Of a DNA stretch of 64,000 nt, positions 56,494-64,000 are shown one piece after another. The stretch's first letter is position 1. Each line of letters starts with the position of its first letter. The notes under the pieces were generated by a model that was given only the letters and a program-made list of their open reading frames with translations, was not told where the DNA came from and did no database searches. Location: positions 1 through 64,000 of the forward strand of contig NZ_AYMR01000002.1 of assembly GCF_000633535.1 (NCBI RefSeq), written 5' to 3'. This DNA is from Leifsonia aquatica H1aii. Lineage in GTDB: Bacteria; Actinomycetota; Actinomycetes; Actinomycetales; Microbacteriaceae. The translations under genes and the position numbers were made by a program.

Positions 56494-57789
56494 ATGCCAG
56501 AGGACTGTAGCTGGGACTTCGAGACGCGCCAGATCCACGCGGGGGCGGTGATCGACGCCGAGACGCACGCGCGGGTGACGCCGATCTACCAGACCGCCGG
56601 CTATGTCTTCGAGGACTTCGACGACGGCGAGGAGCGGTTCGCCGGGCGCAGCACCCAGCGGGCGTACTCGCGCAACGAGAACCCGACCAATGCGGTCGCC
56701 GGGCGCCGGATCGCCGACCTGGAGGGCGGGGTCGACGGCATCGTCGTCGCCAGCGGACAGGCGGCGATCGCCGCCGCGCTCACCGCCCTGGCCGCCTCCG
56801 GCGACCACGTGCTCGTCACCCGCTCCCTCTATGAGGGCACGCGCGAGATGTTCCGTGGCGTGCTGGCCCGCCAGGGCATCGACTTCGAATACGTGGCCGA
56901 CGACGCGTCGGACGAGGAGTGGGCCGCCCGGGTGCGCCCGACCACGCGCGCGGTGTACACCGAGACCCTGCCGAACCCGCTCAACCAGGTGGTCGACATC
57001 CGCCGCCTTGCGCGCATCGCCCACGCCGCGGGGCTGCCGCTGGTGGTGGACAACACGGTCCCGACGCCGTACCTGTGGCGGCCGATCGAGGACGGCGCCG
57101 ACATCGTCATCCACTCGACCTCCAAATGGCTGGCCGGCCATGGAGCCGTGCTCGGCGGCGCGATCGTGGACGCGGGGAGGTTCGACTGGGCGGCGAACGC
57201 CGAGCGTTTCCCGCAGCTGACCGAGCCGCCGCGCGCGGGAGTTCCGTCGTTCGTCGACCGCTGCGGCGCGGGAGCCTACCTGGCGTACGTGCGCACCGTG
57301 ATCGTGCTCGAGTACGGCCCCACGGTGCCGCCGTCGAGCACGTTCCTGCTGCTGCACGGCATCGAGACGCTCTCGGTGCGGATGGACCGGCACGTCGCCA
57401 ACGCGCAGACCGTCGCCGAGCTGCTCGCCGGGCGTCCGGAGGTCGCGCGCGTGTTCTATCCGGGGCTGGAGACGGACCCGGGCCACGCTCTCGCCCGCAC
57501 CTACCTGCCGAAGGGCACCGGCTCGATCGTGTCGTTCGAGCTGACCGGCGGGCGGGAGGCGGCGCGCCGGTTCATCGACGCCCTGCGCCTGGTGACCCCG
57601 ATGACCCACATCGGCGACGTGCGCAGCCTGGCCATCCACCTCGCGAGCACGATCCACGCCAAGCTCACGCCCGAGGAGCGCGCCGCCGCCGGCATCACGC
57701 CCGGGCTCATCCGCCTCTCGATCGGCTTGGAGAGCCCGCGCGACCTCGTCGCCGACCTCTCCGCCGCGCTCGACGCCGCCGGGGCCTGA
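56494..57789 (+). CDS. Cys/Met metabolism PLP enzyme, probable O-acetylhomoserine sulfhydrylase
   Basis: A PLP-dependent enzyme of 431 residues. The PLP lysine is Lys211 in HSTSKWLAGHG. The N-terminus TRQIHAGAVIDAETHARVTPIYQTAGYVF matches the O-acetylhomoserine (thiol)-lyase group, spread over residues 11-39. YSRNENPTN and VASGQAAIAAAL are typical. It would make homocysteine from O-acetylhomoserine and sulfide, though cystathionine gamma-synthase activity cannot be excluded. A TAGGGT-like -10 element lies a few bases before the ATG at 56494. Its last codons lie in a 17-bp tandem repeat. Confidence 0.9.
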   Translation: MPEDCSWDFETRQIHAGAVIDAETHARVTPIYQTAGYVFEDFDDGEERFAGRSTQRAYSRNENPTNAVAGRRIADLEGGVDGIVVASGQAAIAAALTALAASGDHVLVTRSLYEGTREMFRGVLARQGIDFEYVADDASDEEWAARVRPTTRAVYTETLPNPLNQVVDIRRLARIAHAAGLPLVVDNTVPTPYLWRPIEDGADIVIHSTSKWLAGHGAVLGGAIVDAGRFDWAANAERFPQLTEPPRAGVPSFVDRCGAGAYLAYVRTVIVLEYGPTVPPSSTFLLLHGIETLSVRMDRHVANAQTVAELLAGRPEVARVFYPGLETDPGHALARTYLPKGTGSIVSFELTGGREAARRFIDALRLVTPMTHIGDVRSLAIHLASTIHAKLTPEERAAAGITPGLIRLSIGLESPRDLVADLSAALDAAGA

Positions 57790-57831
57790 CCGTCGGCGGG
57801 GCCTGACCGCTGGCGGCGCCTGGCCGCCGGC
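57781..57831. repeat. 17-bp tandem repeat at the end of the metY-like gene
   Basis: Three consecutive 17-base units begin GGGGCCTGACCG, GGGGCCTGACCG and GGCGCCTGGCCG, followed by a partial fourth. The stop codon TGA of the upstream gene is inside the first unit and is repeated in the second. Confidence 0.85.
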
Positions 57832-57858
57832 GGCGCCCCGGCGCCGCTGTCCGCGCCC

Positions 57859-57909
57859 GGAGTCGCGAATCGTCGCTGTGGCGACCGCAGAGCGACGTTG
57901 TGCGCCCCC
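57859..57909. repeat. REP-like element, copy 2
   Basis: Left arm GAGTCGCGAATCGTCGCT and right arm beginning AGCGACGTTGTGCGCCCC. Related to 37077-37127; here the outer stem is less well paired. Confidence 0.7.
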
Positions 57910-57911
57910 TG

Positions 57912-57944
57912 CGTCATCGTGCCGTCATCGTGCCGTCGCCGTGC
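57912..57944. repeat. 11-bp tandem repeat
   Basis: Three units CGTCATCGTGC, CGTCATCGTGC and CGTCGCCGTGC follow one another between the two REP-like copies. Probably replication slippage. Confidence 0.75.
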
Positions 57945-57977
57945 CGTCGCCGGGGTGCGCCAGGAGGTCGCGCTCGC

Positions 57978-58028
57978 GGGGTCGCGAATCGTCGCTCTGC
58001 GGGCGTCGGAGCGACGTTGTGCGCCCCC
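57978..58028. repeat. REP-like element, copy 3
   Basis: Left arm GGGGTCGCGAATCGTCGCT and right arm AGCGACGTTGTGCGCCCC, the right arm identical to copy 2 through the following CTGCG. It probably terminates transcription from the convergent genes on each side. Confidence 0.7.
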
Positions 58029-58074
58029 TGCGACGGCGCGTGTGGTGAGGGGCGGGCGTGCGCCCGCGACCGGA

Positions 58075-59268
58075 TCAGACGGCGCGGGCGAGGGCGGGGG
58101 AGGAGGTGCGCGCGGCGCGGGCGTCGACGGTGGCGGCGATGCGCCGCACGGCTTCCAGAACAGTCGACGGGTCGCACGCCAGGTTGAGGCGGGCGAAGCC
58201 GCGCCCGGGCTCCCCGAAGGCGAGGCCGGAATTCAGGGCGACCCGTCCCTCGTCGATGAGCACCCGCGCGGGGTCGTCGCCGAGGCCGGCGTCGCGGAAG
58301 TCGAGCCAGACCAGGTAGCCGGCATCCGGGCGGATCATGCGGACGGACGGTGCGTGCACGGCGAGCTCCGCCTCCAGCAGGCGCACATTGGCCACCAGAC
58401 GATCGAGGAGGCCGTCCCGCCAGTCGAGACAGGAGAGGGCGGCGACGTTGGCGTGCAGGCCCAGGATGCTGGTGCGCGCGGCGAGCTCCTCGGGCAGCCG
58501 GGTCAGCAGCGCGGCGGAGCGCTCCTCGGCGGCGACGACGACGGCGCACTTGAGGCCCGCGAGGTTCCACGCCTTGCTGGCGGAGGTCACGGTGACGGCG
58601 CGGGCGCCGGCCGCGCGGGCGATCGGAGCGAACGGGGTGAAGACGGTTCCGGGATGGGTGAGGGGAGCGTGCACCTCGTCACTGACGACGAAGACCTCGT
58701 ACGCGGCGGCGAGCCGGGCCAGCTCCTGCAGGGCGGCTCGGCTGTGACATCGGCCGGTCGGGTTCTGCGGGTTGCACAGCAGGAGCGCGTCCACCCCGCC
58801 CGCGAACGCCGCCTCCATCCCGGCGAGATCGAGCACCCAGCCATCGTCCTCCCGCAGCGGGACGGTCACGGCGACCGCGTCGGCCTCCTCCACCATCTCG
58901 AAGAACGGCGGGTACACCGGAGGCGTCAGCACCACCCGGCCGCCGACCTCGGGAAGCGCGAGCCGGAGCGACTCGACCACCCCGACCGTCACATCCGTCG
59001 CCAGGTGCACCCAGTCGGTGTCCACCCGCCAGCCCCAGGAATCGGCGGCGAAGCGGGCGAACGCCGGTGCCAGCGGGCCGGCCGCGTCGAGGTAGCCGGT
59101 GTCGGAGTTCCGGAGTGTCTCGGCGACCCGGTCGAGCACCGCCGGCTCCACGTCGAAGTCCATCTCCGCGACGAAGACAGGGAGGACGTCCGCCGGGTAG
59201 CGGCGCCATTTGATACTCGACCTGGTCGCGAAGAGCTGCTCCAGGGGGCGTGCCGGTCCGAAGCTCAT
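58075..59268 (-). CDS. MalY/PatB-type PLP aminotransferase (cystathionine beta-lyase)
   Basis: A 397-residue fold type I PLP enzyme of the MalY/PatB group. KWRRYPADVLPVFVAEMDF near 20-38 is the group's characteristic N-terminus. CNPQNPTGRC, VSDEVHAPLTH and the PLP lysine 232 in SASKAWNLAG are clear. These proteins cleave C-S bonds, for example cystathionine to homocysteine, and some act as regulators in addition. It is convergent with the metY-like gene, so two sulfur amino acid enzymes face each other across a repeat-rich gap. ATG at 59268. Confidence 0.92.
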   Translation of the reverse strand: MSFGPARPLEQLFATRSSIKWRRYPADVLPVFVAEMDFDVEPAVLDRVAETLRNSDTGYLDAAGPLAPAFARFAADSWGWRVDTDWVHLATDVTVGVVESLRLALPEVGGRVVLTPPVYPPFFEMVEEADAVAVTVPLREDDGWVLDLAGMEAAFAGGVDALLLCNPQNPTGRCHSRAALQELARLAAAYEVFVVSDEVHAPLTHPGTVFTPFAPIARAAGARAVTVTSASKAWNLAGLKCAVVVAAEERSAALLTRLPEELAARTSILGLHANVAALSCLDWRDGLLDRLVANVRLLEAELAVHAPSVRMIRPDAGYLVWLDFRDAGLGDDPARVLIDEGRVALNSGLAFGEPGRGFARLNLACDPSTVLEAVRRIAATVDARAARTSSPALARAV

Positions 59269-59361
59269 GCAGTTCAGGGTGCCTCAGGCGCGCCCGCTGC
59301 GCGACCGGAGGTGTCACAGGGCGTAGCAAAGGGGCGGGAGGGAGGCCTCCCGTGCGCGATC

Positions 59362-59808
59362 TCAGGGCTTCCAGGTGACCGCGAGGGCGAGGGCGGCCAT
59401 GGCGACGACCGCGCAGCCGGTCGCGAGGAGGACGACCCGCGTGACGCGCATTCCGGCGGATCGTGCCACGAACCCAGTCATGATCGCCGACGCGGCCAGT
59501 CCGAGGAGCACCAGCACGCCCGAGATCTCGGTCTTGAACAGGCTCTCTCCGGCATTCAGTGCGGCCATATCGTTGTCGTAAGGCCCGAGCCAGCCGTATC
59601 CGGCCAGGAGCCGCAGCGAATCAAGGGCCGAGGCGGCCGGTACCGTGAGCAGGATGACGGTGAAGACCACGATCGTGATGGTCGCCTCCGGAGCGGTCCG
59701 CCGCCGTCTCTCCGGGTGCAGGGTGGAGGGCGCGCCGTCCGTTCCGAGCGGATCGGTCTGCGGGCGCTCAGCAGGCCCGCCCGAGAGTTCGTGCGTGTGC
59801 GCGTTCAC
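59362..59808 (-). CDS. Unrecognised small membrane protein
   Basis: A 148-residue protein I do not recognise. A polar N-terminus of 40 residues (HERRRRTAP-like basic end) is followed by three hydrophobic segments, near 43-63, 95-114 and 124-145. The loop between the first two contains YGWLGPYDNDMAALNAGE. The start is GTG at 59808, overlapping the upstream gene by 4 bases (GTGA), so the two small membrane proteins are co-translated. No motif for an enzyme or transporter is visible. Confidence 0.7.
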   Translation of the reverse strand: MNAHTHELSGGPAERPQTDPLGTDGAPSTLHPERRRRTAPEATITIVVFTVILLTVPAASALDSLRLLAGYGWLGPYDNDMAALNAGESLFKTEISGVLVLLGLAASAIMTGFVARSAGMRVTRVVLLATGCAVVAMAALALAVTWKP

Positions 59809-60164
59809 GGTCCGCCACTCAGCGAGCACGCCGTGTAGCCGCCGTCCGCATGGACGATGATCACGACCGGCGTGCCATCGGTGTCGGCGGCGAGGATCTC
59901 GCCGCCGCCGATCGTGGTGCCGTTGGGCCGCATTCCCGCCGCTTCGGACGCCGTGGCGGTCTTCGGGCGGTCCAGGGGGCCGCGGCAGCTGTAGTCGCGA
60001 CCTTGGTACTGGGCCGTCGTCGGAACGGCACGCGGCCACCAATCACCCGTCCTGCCGTGGACCAGGACCGCACCGATCACCACCGCGAGAGCGGCGAGCG
60101 CGATCAGTGACGCGGCCACCGTCAACCACCGGCCTTCGTCGCCGGGTCGTCGGGTCGTCGTCAT
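59805..60164 (-). CDS. Unrecognised small membrane-anchored protein
   Basis: A 119-residue protein with one hydrophobic segment near 14-36 and a small outer domain of about 80 residues. Two cysteines (60 in DYSCRGP and 113 in YTACSLSG) could form a disulfide outside the cell. Several start codons are possible; ATG 60164 gives a short basic N-terminus. It is coupled to the three-segment protein downstream. Function unknown. The tRNA-Val gene lies just upstream on the same strand. Confidence 0.65.
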   Translation of the reverse strand: MTTTRRPGDEGRWLTVAASLIALAALAVVIGAVLVHGRTGDWWPRAVPTTAQYQGRDYSCRGPLDRPKTATASEAAGMRPNGTTIGGGEILAADTDGTPVVIIVHADGGYTACSLSGGP

Positions 60165-60239
60165 CGTCCCCACCCCCGCAGCACAGCATAACGGGGGACT
60201 CGGTGCAGACGGGGGAGCGACCGCCGCAGGAGCGCGAAC

Positions 60240-60261
60240 GGCCCCCGGCGGACCGGGGGCC
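60240..60261 (-). terminator. Terminator downstream of tRNA-Val(CAC)
   Basis: Perfect nine-base arms GGCCCCCGG and CCGGGGGCC with a four-base loop, immediately 3' of the minus-strand tRNA gene. Confidence 0.8.
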
Positions 60262-60268
60262 TTCTCTC

Positions 60269-60344
60269 TGGTGGGCGATACCAGACTCGAACTGATGACC
60301 TCTTCCGTGTGAAGGAAGCGCGCTACCAACTGCGCCAATCGCCC
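60269..60344 (-). tRNA. tRNA-Val (anticodon CAC)
   Basis: A complete cloverleaf on the minus strand. The acceptor stem is GGGCGAT with ATCGCCC, the anticodon loop TTCACAC gives CAC, and the T arm contains GTTCGAGTC. The 3' CCA is encoded (60269-60271). It reads GTG codons. Confidence 0.93.
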
Positions 60345-60522
60345 GTGGGGTTCGCATCCGGTGTCCCGGCTGCGAGATTCGATACTAGCCGACGCGGGGC
60401 GTGGAATGCACATCGGTCGCGGCCGGGCGCGGCGACACACCCGGGTGGCGTGTCTGGTTTTGGTTTCGGCGAACGGATCAGCTAAAGTCATTCAAGTGCC
60501 GCAGGGAACTGCGGAACGAAAT

Positions 60523-60594
60523 GCGGATGTAGCGCAGTGGTAGCGCATCACCTTGCCAAGGTGAGGGTCGCGAGTTCGAATCTCGTCATCCGCT
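60523..60594 (+). tRNA. tRNA-Gly (anticodon GCC)
   Basis: Acceptor stem GCGGATG with CATCCGC, anticodon loop TTGCCAA giving GCC, and T loop TTCGAAT. CCA is not encoded. It is the first of three tRNA genes on the plus strand. Confidence 0.93.
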
Positions 60595-60663
60595 CGAGTC
60601 GGCCCGGTCTCTACGGATTCCGGGCCTCTCGATACGGTACGGTACTTTCCGTGTTGTGGCTTC

Positions 60664-60734
60664 GGTGGATTGGCCGAGAGGCGAGGCAGCGGCCTGCAAA
60701 GCCGTATACACGGGTTCGAATCCCGTATCCACCT
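60664..60734 (+). tRNA. tRNA-Cys (anticodon GCA)
   Basis: Acceptor stem GGTGGAT with ATCCACC, anticodon loop CTGCAAA giving GCA, T loop TTCGAAT. CCA is not encoded. Confidence 0.93.
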
Positions 60735-60759
60735 CGATCCTGAACCTGATTCAGGCTCT

Positions 60760-60834
60760 GGGCGATTGGCGCAGCGGTAGCGCGCTTCCCTGACACGGAA
60801 GAGGTCACTGGTTCGATCCCAGTATCGCCCACCA
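60760..60834 (+). tRNA. tRNA-Val (anticodon GAC)
   Basis: Acceptor stem GGGCGAT with ATCGCCC, anticodon loop CTGACAC giving GAC, CCA encoded at 60832-60834. It is nearly identical to tRNA-Val(CAC) at 60269-60344, in the opposite orientation. A terminator follows directly. Confidence 0.93.
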
Positions 60835-60839
60835 GAGAG

Positions 60840-60863
60840 AAACCCCCGGGAGACCGGGGGTTT
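60840..60863 (+). terminator. Terminator of the tRNA-Gly-Cys-Val transcript
   Basis: Perfect ten-base arms AAACCCCCGG and CCGGGGGTTT with a GAGA loop, followed by a short T run. It is the clearest intrinsic terminator in the window. Confidence 0.9.
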
Positions 60864-61028
60864 CGTCGTTTCACGTGCGTATCGTCCCGGAGGCCGCTCG
60901 CGGCCCACGGCCGGTCTGGAGGAGAGCTTTCTGGGGCGATCATCGGTGCGCCGTGGCAGGGGAGCGATCGCGGGAGCGATCGAATCATTCTCGTGCGCGT
61001 CCCCGCCGCCGTCGCCTAGTATCCGGCT

Positions 61029-61397
61029 GTGAGTGAAACACCCCCTCCAGCGCCGCCGATCCCCGCCGGCTGGTACGCCGACGATCGAGGTCGTGTTCGT
61101 TGGTGGGACGGCAGCTCGTGGACGGAGAAGCGTGCCCCGCTGGCGCAGACCGTACCGCGGACGCCGAGCGGCAGCCTCGGCCTGACCGGGTTCGTCTTCG
61201 CGTGCGTCGCGTTTGCCGCAGCTCTCGTCGTCGGGGTCCTCGGTGTGCTCATCGGCCTCGTCGGCGTTGTCGTCTCCGTCTTCGGAACCACGGAACGGCA
61301 TCGGGGAGGTCGACGGCTCGCCATCGGAGGCGTCGTCCTCTCCGTGGCGTCGATGTGCGTCGGCGTCGTCACATCGTGGATGGCGTGGATGTCCTGA
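61029..61397 (+). CDS. DUF2510 domain membrane protein
   Basis: A 122-residue protein. The N-terminus has the DUF2510 motif PAGWYADDRGRVRWWDG near 12-28, a small tryptophan-rich domain. Two hydrophobic segments near 51-81 and 97-118 follow, with a basic RHRGGRRLA loop between. DUF2510 is frequent in actinobacterial membrane proteins of unknown function. The start is GTG at 61029, 166 bases after the tRNA terminator. No partner gene is evident. Confidence 0.83.
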   Translation: MSETPPPAPPIPAGWYADDRGRVRWWDGSSWTEKRAPLAQTVPRTPSGSLGLTGFVFACVAFAAALVVGVLGVLIGLVGVVVSVFGTTERHRGGRRLAIGGVVLSVASMCVGVVTSWMAWMS

Positions 61398-61495
61398 ATA
61401 GCAGGATACGGATGCGTCGTCCCGTCGCACCGCTGTGAGTTCGGGCGCTCGGAGGGGCGCCTCATGATCGCGATGCGAGCATTTCCTGCCGCTCT

Positions 61496-61516
61496 GATCA
61501 CTATAGTATAGTGATC
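61496..61516. promoter_or_regulatory. 21-bp palindromic operator upstream of the MFS/nucleoside hydrolase genes
   Basis: Perfect ten-base arms GATCACTATA and TATAGTGATC around a central G, in a GC-rich surrounding. It lies 120 bases before the MFS start. The style (AT-rich core, odd centre) suits GntR or LacI type regulators, but no regulator gene is in the visible part. Confidence 0.65.
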
Positions 61517-61635
61517 CGAACGTGCATTCCACCGCAGAATGAGCGCTGCCGGCGGCAGGAATCAGCTCGGTGCGGCGGAGGCGCACGGACACAGTCGATC
61601 GCCTCCCCGCGCGGAGGACAGAGCAAAGGAGCTCC

Positions 61636-62952
61636 ATGAGCACGGAAGAACTGGCGGCCACCTCCGCGCCGCAATTGACGGGGAAGCCCAGCAGAACCGA
61701 GCGGCGGAACCTGCGCGCGCTGAGCTGGGGGCATGCGCTCGAGTGGTACGACTGGGCGATCTTCGGGCTGCTCTCGGTCTACATCGGCGCCGCGTTCTTC
61801 CCGTCCAACAACCCGCTGGCGTCGACGTTGAACGCGCTGGCGGTTTTCGCGGTCGGGTTCGTCGCGCGCCCGCTCGGCGGCGTCGTGTTCGGCTTCGTGG
61901 CCGACCGCTTCGGCCGGCGGAAGATCATGGTCGGCGCCATCGGAGCGGTGGCGCTCGGCAGCTTCGTCATCGGCGTGCTTCCCGACTACCGCGCCATCGG
62001 CGTGGCCGCCCCGATCATCGTCGTCGCCGCTCGCCTCCTGCAGGGACTCTCCGCGGGTGTCGAAGCGCCGCTCGGCACCGCGTACGCCATCGAGCTGGTG
62101 CCGAACCGCCCGGGCTACGTCGCCGGGTTCTTCGCCTTCTTCAACAATCTGGGCAACCTGCTGGCGCCGCTCTCCATCTTCTTCATCAGCCTGACCCTCG
62201 GGCCGGATGCGCTGGCCGCGTTCGGCTGGCGCATCCCCTTCATCCTCGGCGGAGCGTTCGGCCTGATCGTGCTGTGGCTGCGCAGCACGCTGCCCGAAAC
62301 CCTCGACACCACGGCGATCCGCACCGTCGGCGGCCGCCGTACCCCGGACAGCACGGTCTGGCGCGACGTGCGGAAGTACTGGCTGAGCGTGCTGGCCACC
62401 GTGTTCGTGGTGGGCGCGATCCAGGCATACAACTACACCTGGATCGCCGGCCTCCCGAACCTCGCGAACGGGACGTTCGGTGAGGACCCCACCGCGGTGT
62501 TCGCCATCACCACGGGGATGGGCGTCTTCCTGACGATCGGGGCGTTCGTGCTGAGCCGCATCCTCGACCGGTTCCCGCTCTCCCGGTGGTTCGTGGTCGC
62601 GCGGATCCTGGCCGTCCCGACGATCTTCCTGGCTCTGCTCTACTCGCAGCCCGGGGTCGGGACGCTCGCCGGTGTGATGTTCGGCGGCGCCATCGTGCTG
62701 CTGCTCAACATGACGATCTTCGTCGTCGTGTCGAACTCGCTCCTGCCGCAGCACATCCGCGGGACCGGGCTCGGCCTCGGCTACGGGCTCGGGGTGGCCA
62801 TCTTCGGCGGCACCGCGTCCTACCTGCTGCTCTGGCTGCAGAGCCAGCAGCTGCTGTGGGTGTTCCCCGTCTACATCTCCGCCCTCTGCGCCATCAGCGT
62901 GGTGCTCTACCTCCTCGCCAAGCGGCGCAACGGCCTCTTCGTGGGGAAGTGA
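61636..62952 (+). CDS. MFS transporter, metabolite:H+ symporter type
   Basis: A 438-residue MFS carrier of the ProP/ShiA-like group. The N-terminus SWGHALEWYDWAIFGLL is typical of the group, followed by motif A as FVADRFGRRKIM and RLLQGLSAGVEAPLGTAY in segment 4. AAAGGAG stands 5 bases before the ATG at 61636. It is followed after 91 bases by a nucleoside hydrolase on the same strand, so it may import nucleosides or a related compound; the group otherwise carries organic acids and betaines. The upstream palindrome suggests substrate-dependent control. Confidence 0.88.
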   Translation: MSTEELAATSAPQLTGKPSRTERRNLRALSWGHALEWYDWAIFGLLSVYIGAAFFPSNNPLASTLNALAVFAVGFVARPLGGVVFGFVADRFGRRKIMVGAIGAVALGSFVIGVLPDYRAIGVAAPIIVVAARLLQGLSAGVEAPLGTAYAIELVPNRPGYVAGFFAFFNNLGNLLAPLSIFFISLTLGPDALAAFGWRIPFILGGAFGLIVLWLRSTLPETLDTTAIRTVGGRRTPDSTVWRDVRKYWLSVLATVFVVGAIQAYNYTWIAGLPNLANGTFGEDPTAVFAITTGMGVFLTIGAFVLSRILDRFPLSRWFVVARILAVPTIFLALLYSQPGVGTLAGVMFGGAIVLLLNMTIFVVVSNSLLPQHIRGTGLGLGYGLGVAIFGGTASYLLLWLQSQQLLWVFPVYISALCAISVVLYLLAKRRNGLFVGK

Positions 62953-63043
62953 CCGCCCGAGACCGCCCGCGCCGACAGGCCTCCGTCGGCGCCCGACACC
63001 CTCACCCGACGACCTCACCTGACGAACGACACCAAGAGAAAGC

Positions 63044-64000
63044 ATGACGATGGAACGACTGATCATTGACACCGACCCGGGGATCGACGACGCCGGGGCC
63101 CTGTTCTGGGCGCTCTCGACGGATGCCTTCCAGATCGAGGCGCTGACGACCGTGTTCGGCAACGTCGACGTCGCCACGGCCACCGCGAACGCGCGCAAGA
63201 TCGCCGACCTCGCCGGCCGCCCCGAACTGCCGATCTGGCGCGGCTCCGCCCGGCCTCTGGTCGGCGAGCCCCACTACGCCGAGCACATCCACCGCCCCGG
63301 CGGAGTGGGCTACTGGGAGTACCCCGACCCCGATCCGCAGGCGGACGACAAGCCGGAGGCGGTGCGCCGGATGATCGAGACCGTCATGGCGGCGCCGGGC
63401 GAGGTCACCATCCTGGCCCTCGCACCGCTGACGAACGTCGCCCTGGCGATCACGCTGGAGCCGGAGTTCGCCCGCTCGGTGCGCCGCATCATCTACATGG
63501 GCGGAGCCGCCCTCACCTGGGGCAACGTGACCCCCGTCGCGAGCGCGAACATCTTCAACGACCCCGAAGCCGCGGCGATCGTCGTCCAGTCGGGCGCCCC
63601 GCTCACGCAGGTCGGCCTGGACGTGTCGAGGAACTTCGCCCTCACCCCGGGCCACCTCGAAACGCTCTGGGCTTCGCAGTCGCCCCTGGGGCGGGCGCTC
63701 TGCGAGATGATCGGCTACCCGGACCGCCAGAACGACCGGGACGAGATGCCGGAATGGAAGACCGAGGGCATGCACCTCAACGACGTGCCCTGTGTCGCCT
63801 ACGCTCTGAACCCGGACTGGTTCACGGTGCGCCGGCTGCACGTCGACGTGGAGCTGCGCGGCGAGTACACCCGTGGGCAGACGGTCGTGCACATGACCGA
63901 TCGCTGGCACGGCGAGCCGAACGTGGACGTCCTCCTCGGCATCGACGGCCAGGCCGTCGCCGACGCGCTCACCGCCGCGGTCACCGCGTTCGCGCCGACG
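63044..64000 (+). CDS. Nucleoside hydrolase (cut by window edge)
   Basis: At least 319 residues of an inosine-uridine nucleoside hydrolase family protein; no stop occurs before the window ends. The calcium-binding DTDPGIDDA motif lies near residues 8-16, and LAPLTNVALAI and the NIFNDPEAAAIV segment are typical. Where many members have a catalytic HDP motif near the C-terminus, this protein reads HLNDVPCVAYAL, so the aspartate stays but histidine is replaced by asparagine. ATG 63044 or 63050 may be used. It probably releases ribose and base from imported nucleosides, in a transcript with the MFS carrier. Confidence 0.88.
   Translation, partial: MTMERLIIDTDPGIDDAGALFWALSTDAFQIEALTTVFGNVDVATATANARKIADLAGRPELPIWRGSARPLVGEPHYAEHIHRPGGVGYWEYPDPDPQADDKPEAVRRMIETVMAAPGEVTILALAPLTNVALAITLEPEFARSVRRIIYMGGAALTWGNVTPVASANIFNDPEAAAIVVQSGAPLTQVGLDVSRNFALTPGHLETLWASQSPLGRALCEMIGYPDRQNDRDEMPEWKTEGMHLNDVPCVAYALNPDWFTVRRLHVDVELRGEYTRGQTVVHMTDRWHGEPNVDVLLGIDGQAVADALTAAVTAFAPT

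Noticed and set aside
60760-64000. Genomic island inserted at tRNA-Val
   Set aside because: No integrase and no repeat of the tRNA 3' end are visible up to the window edge. The inverted tRNA copy is a full gene, not an attachment site.

Overview
The window is a gene-dense, roughly 70 percent GC chromosomal segment of an actinobacterium. The gene complement (SepH, DUF3000, DUF3093, DUF3159, DUF3710, DUF4191, DUF4193, a DUF7455 zinc-ribbon protein, a long-tailed SigA, lipoate genes beside a 2-oxoacid dehydrogenase E2/E3) and gene order point to Microbacteriaceae, probably a Leifsonia-like genus. It reads as core chromosome: I see no insertion sequence, prophage, CRISPR array or rRNA operon. No gene-free gap exceeds about 290 bases.

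Layout. 1-9743: nitrogen and central carbon genes (glnA 5' end with a GlnR operator, RDD protein, DUF4191, lipA-lipB, a pseudokinase-like membrane protein, E2, E3, pepA). 9850-15739: PAC2 protein, an MFS carrier, the primary sigma factor sigA, then a MurT-like/GatD-like pair. 15797-17856: DUF7455 and two overlapping alanine-racemase-like genes on the minus strand. 18068-28151: convergent topoisomerase IV genes parE/parC, a phosphodiesterase, sepH, small conserved proteins and dut. 28172-35559: a CtpE-like P-type ATPase, aconitase behind a 22-bp palindrome, and dxs. 35640-43956: a MerR/aldo-keto reductase pair and a sugar ABC importer/beta-galactosidase operon with a TetR regulator. 44015-53096: fadBA, RNase D/DUF3000, a hydrolase, SufE/rhodanese, ZapE. 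53168-60164: a GlnR-controlled ammonium transporter, a degenerate Amt paralogue, a MazF/PemK-like protein and sulfur amino acid enzymes. 60269-60834: four tRNA genes. 61029-64000: a DUF2510 protein and an MFS carrier/nucleoside hydrolase pair behind a 21-bp palindrome.

The most unusual part is 13752-17583. The MurT-like ligase has no cysteine, so it lacks the zinc ribbon of canonical MurT. Its GatD partner has alanine where the catalytic glutaminase cysteine belongs. Canonical MurT-GatD amidates the alpha-carboxyl of peptidoglycan D-Glu. Microbacteriaceae have B-type peptidoglycan, in which that same carboxyl carries the cross-linking diamino acid. The pair may therefore have been redirected to attach an amine other than ammonia. 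Next to it, the two racemase-like genes overlap by 4 bases and have lost opposite halves of the active site. One keeps the PLP lysine barrel but lacks the catalytic tyrosine domain motifs; the other keeps the tyrosine domain but has arginine for the lysine and a truncated barrel. Together they could form a heterodimeric racemase with one active site. Both readings come from motifs in the translated sequence; the biochemical roles are inference.

Nitrogen control also links the window: the same four-half-site GlnR architecture lies upstream of glnA and amtB. Other paired systems are lipoate synthesis (lipAB) beside the lipoylated E2 and its E3, and the fatty acid oxidation pair fadA-fadB.
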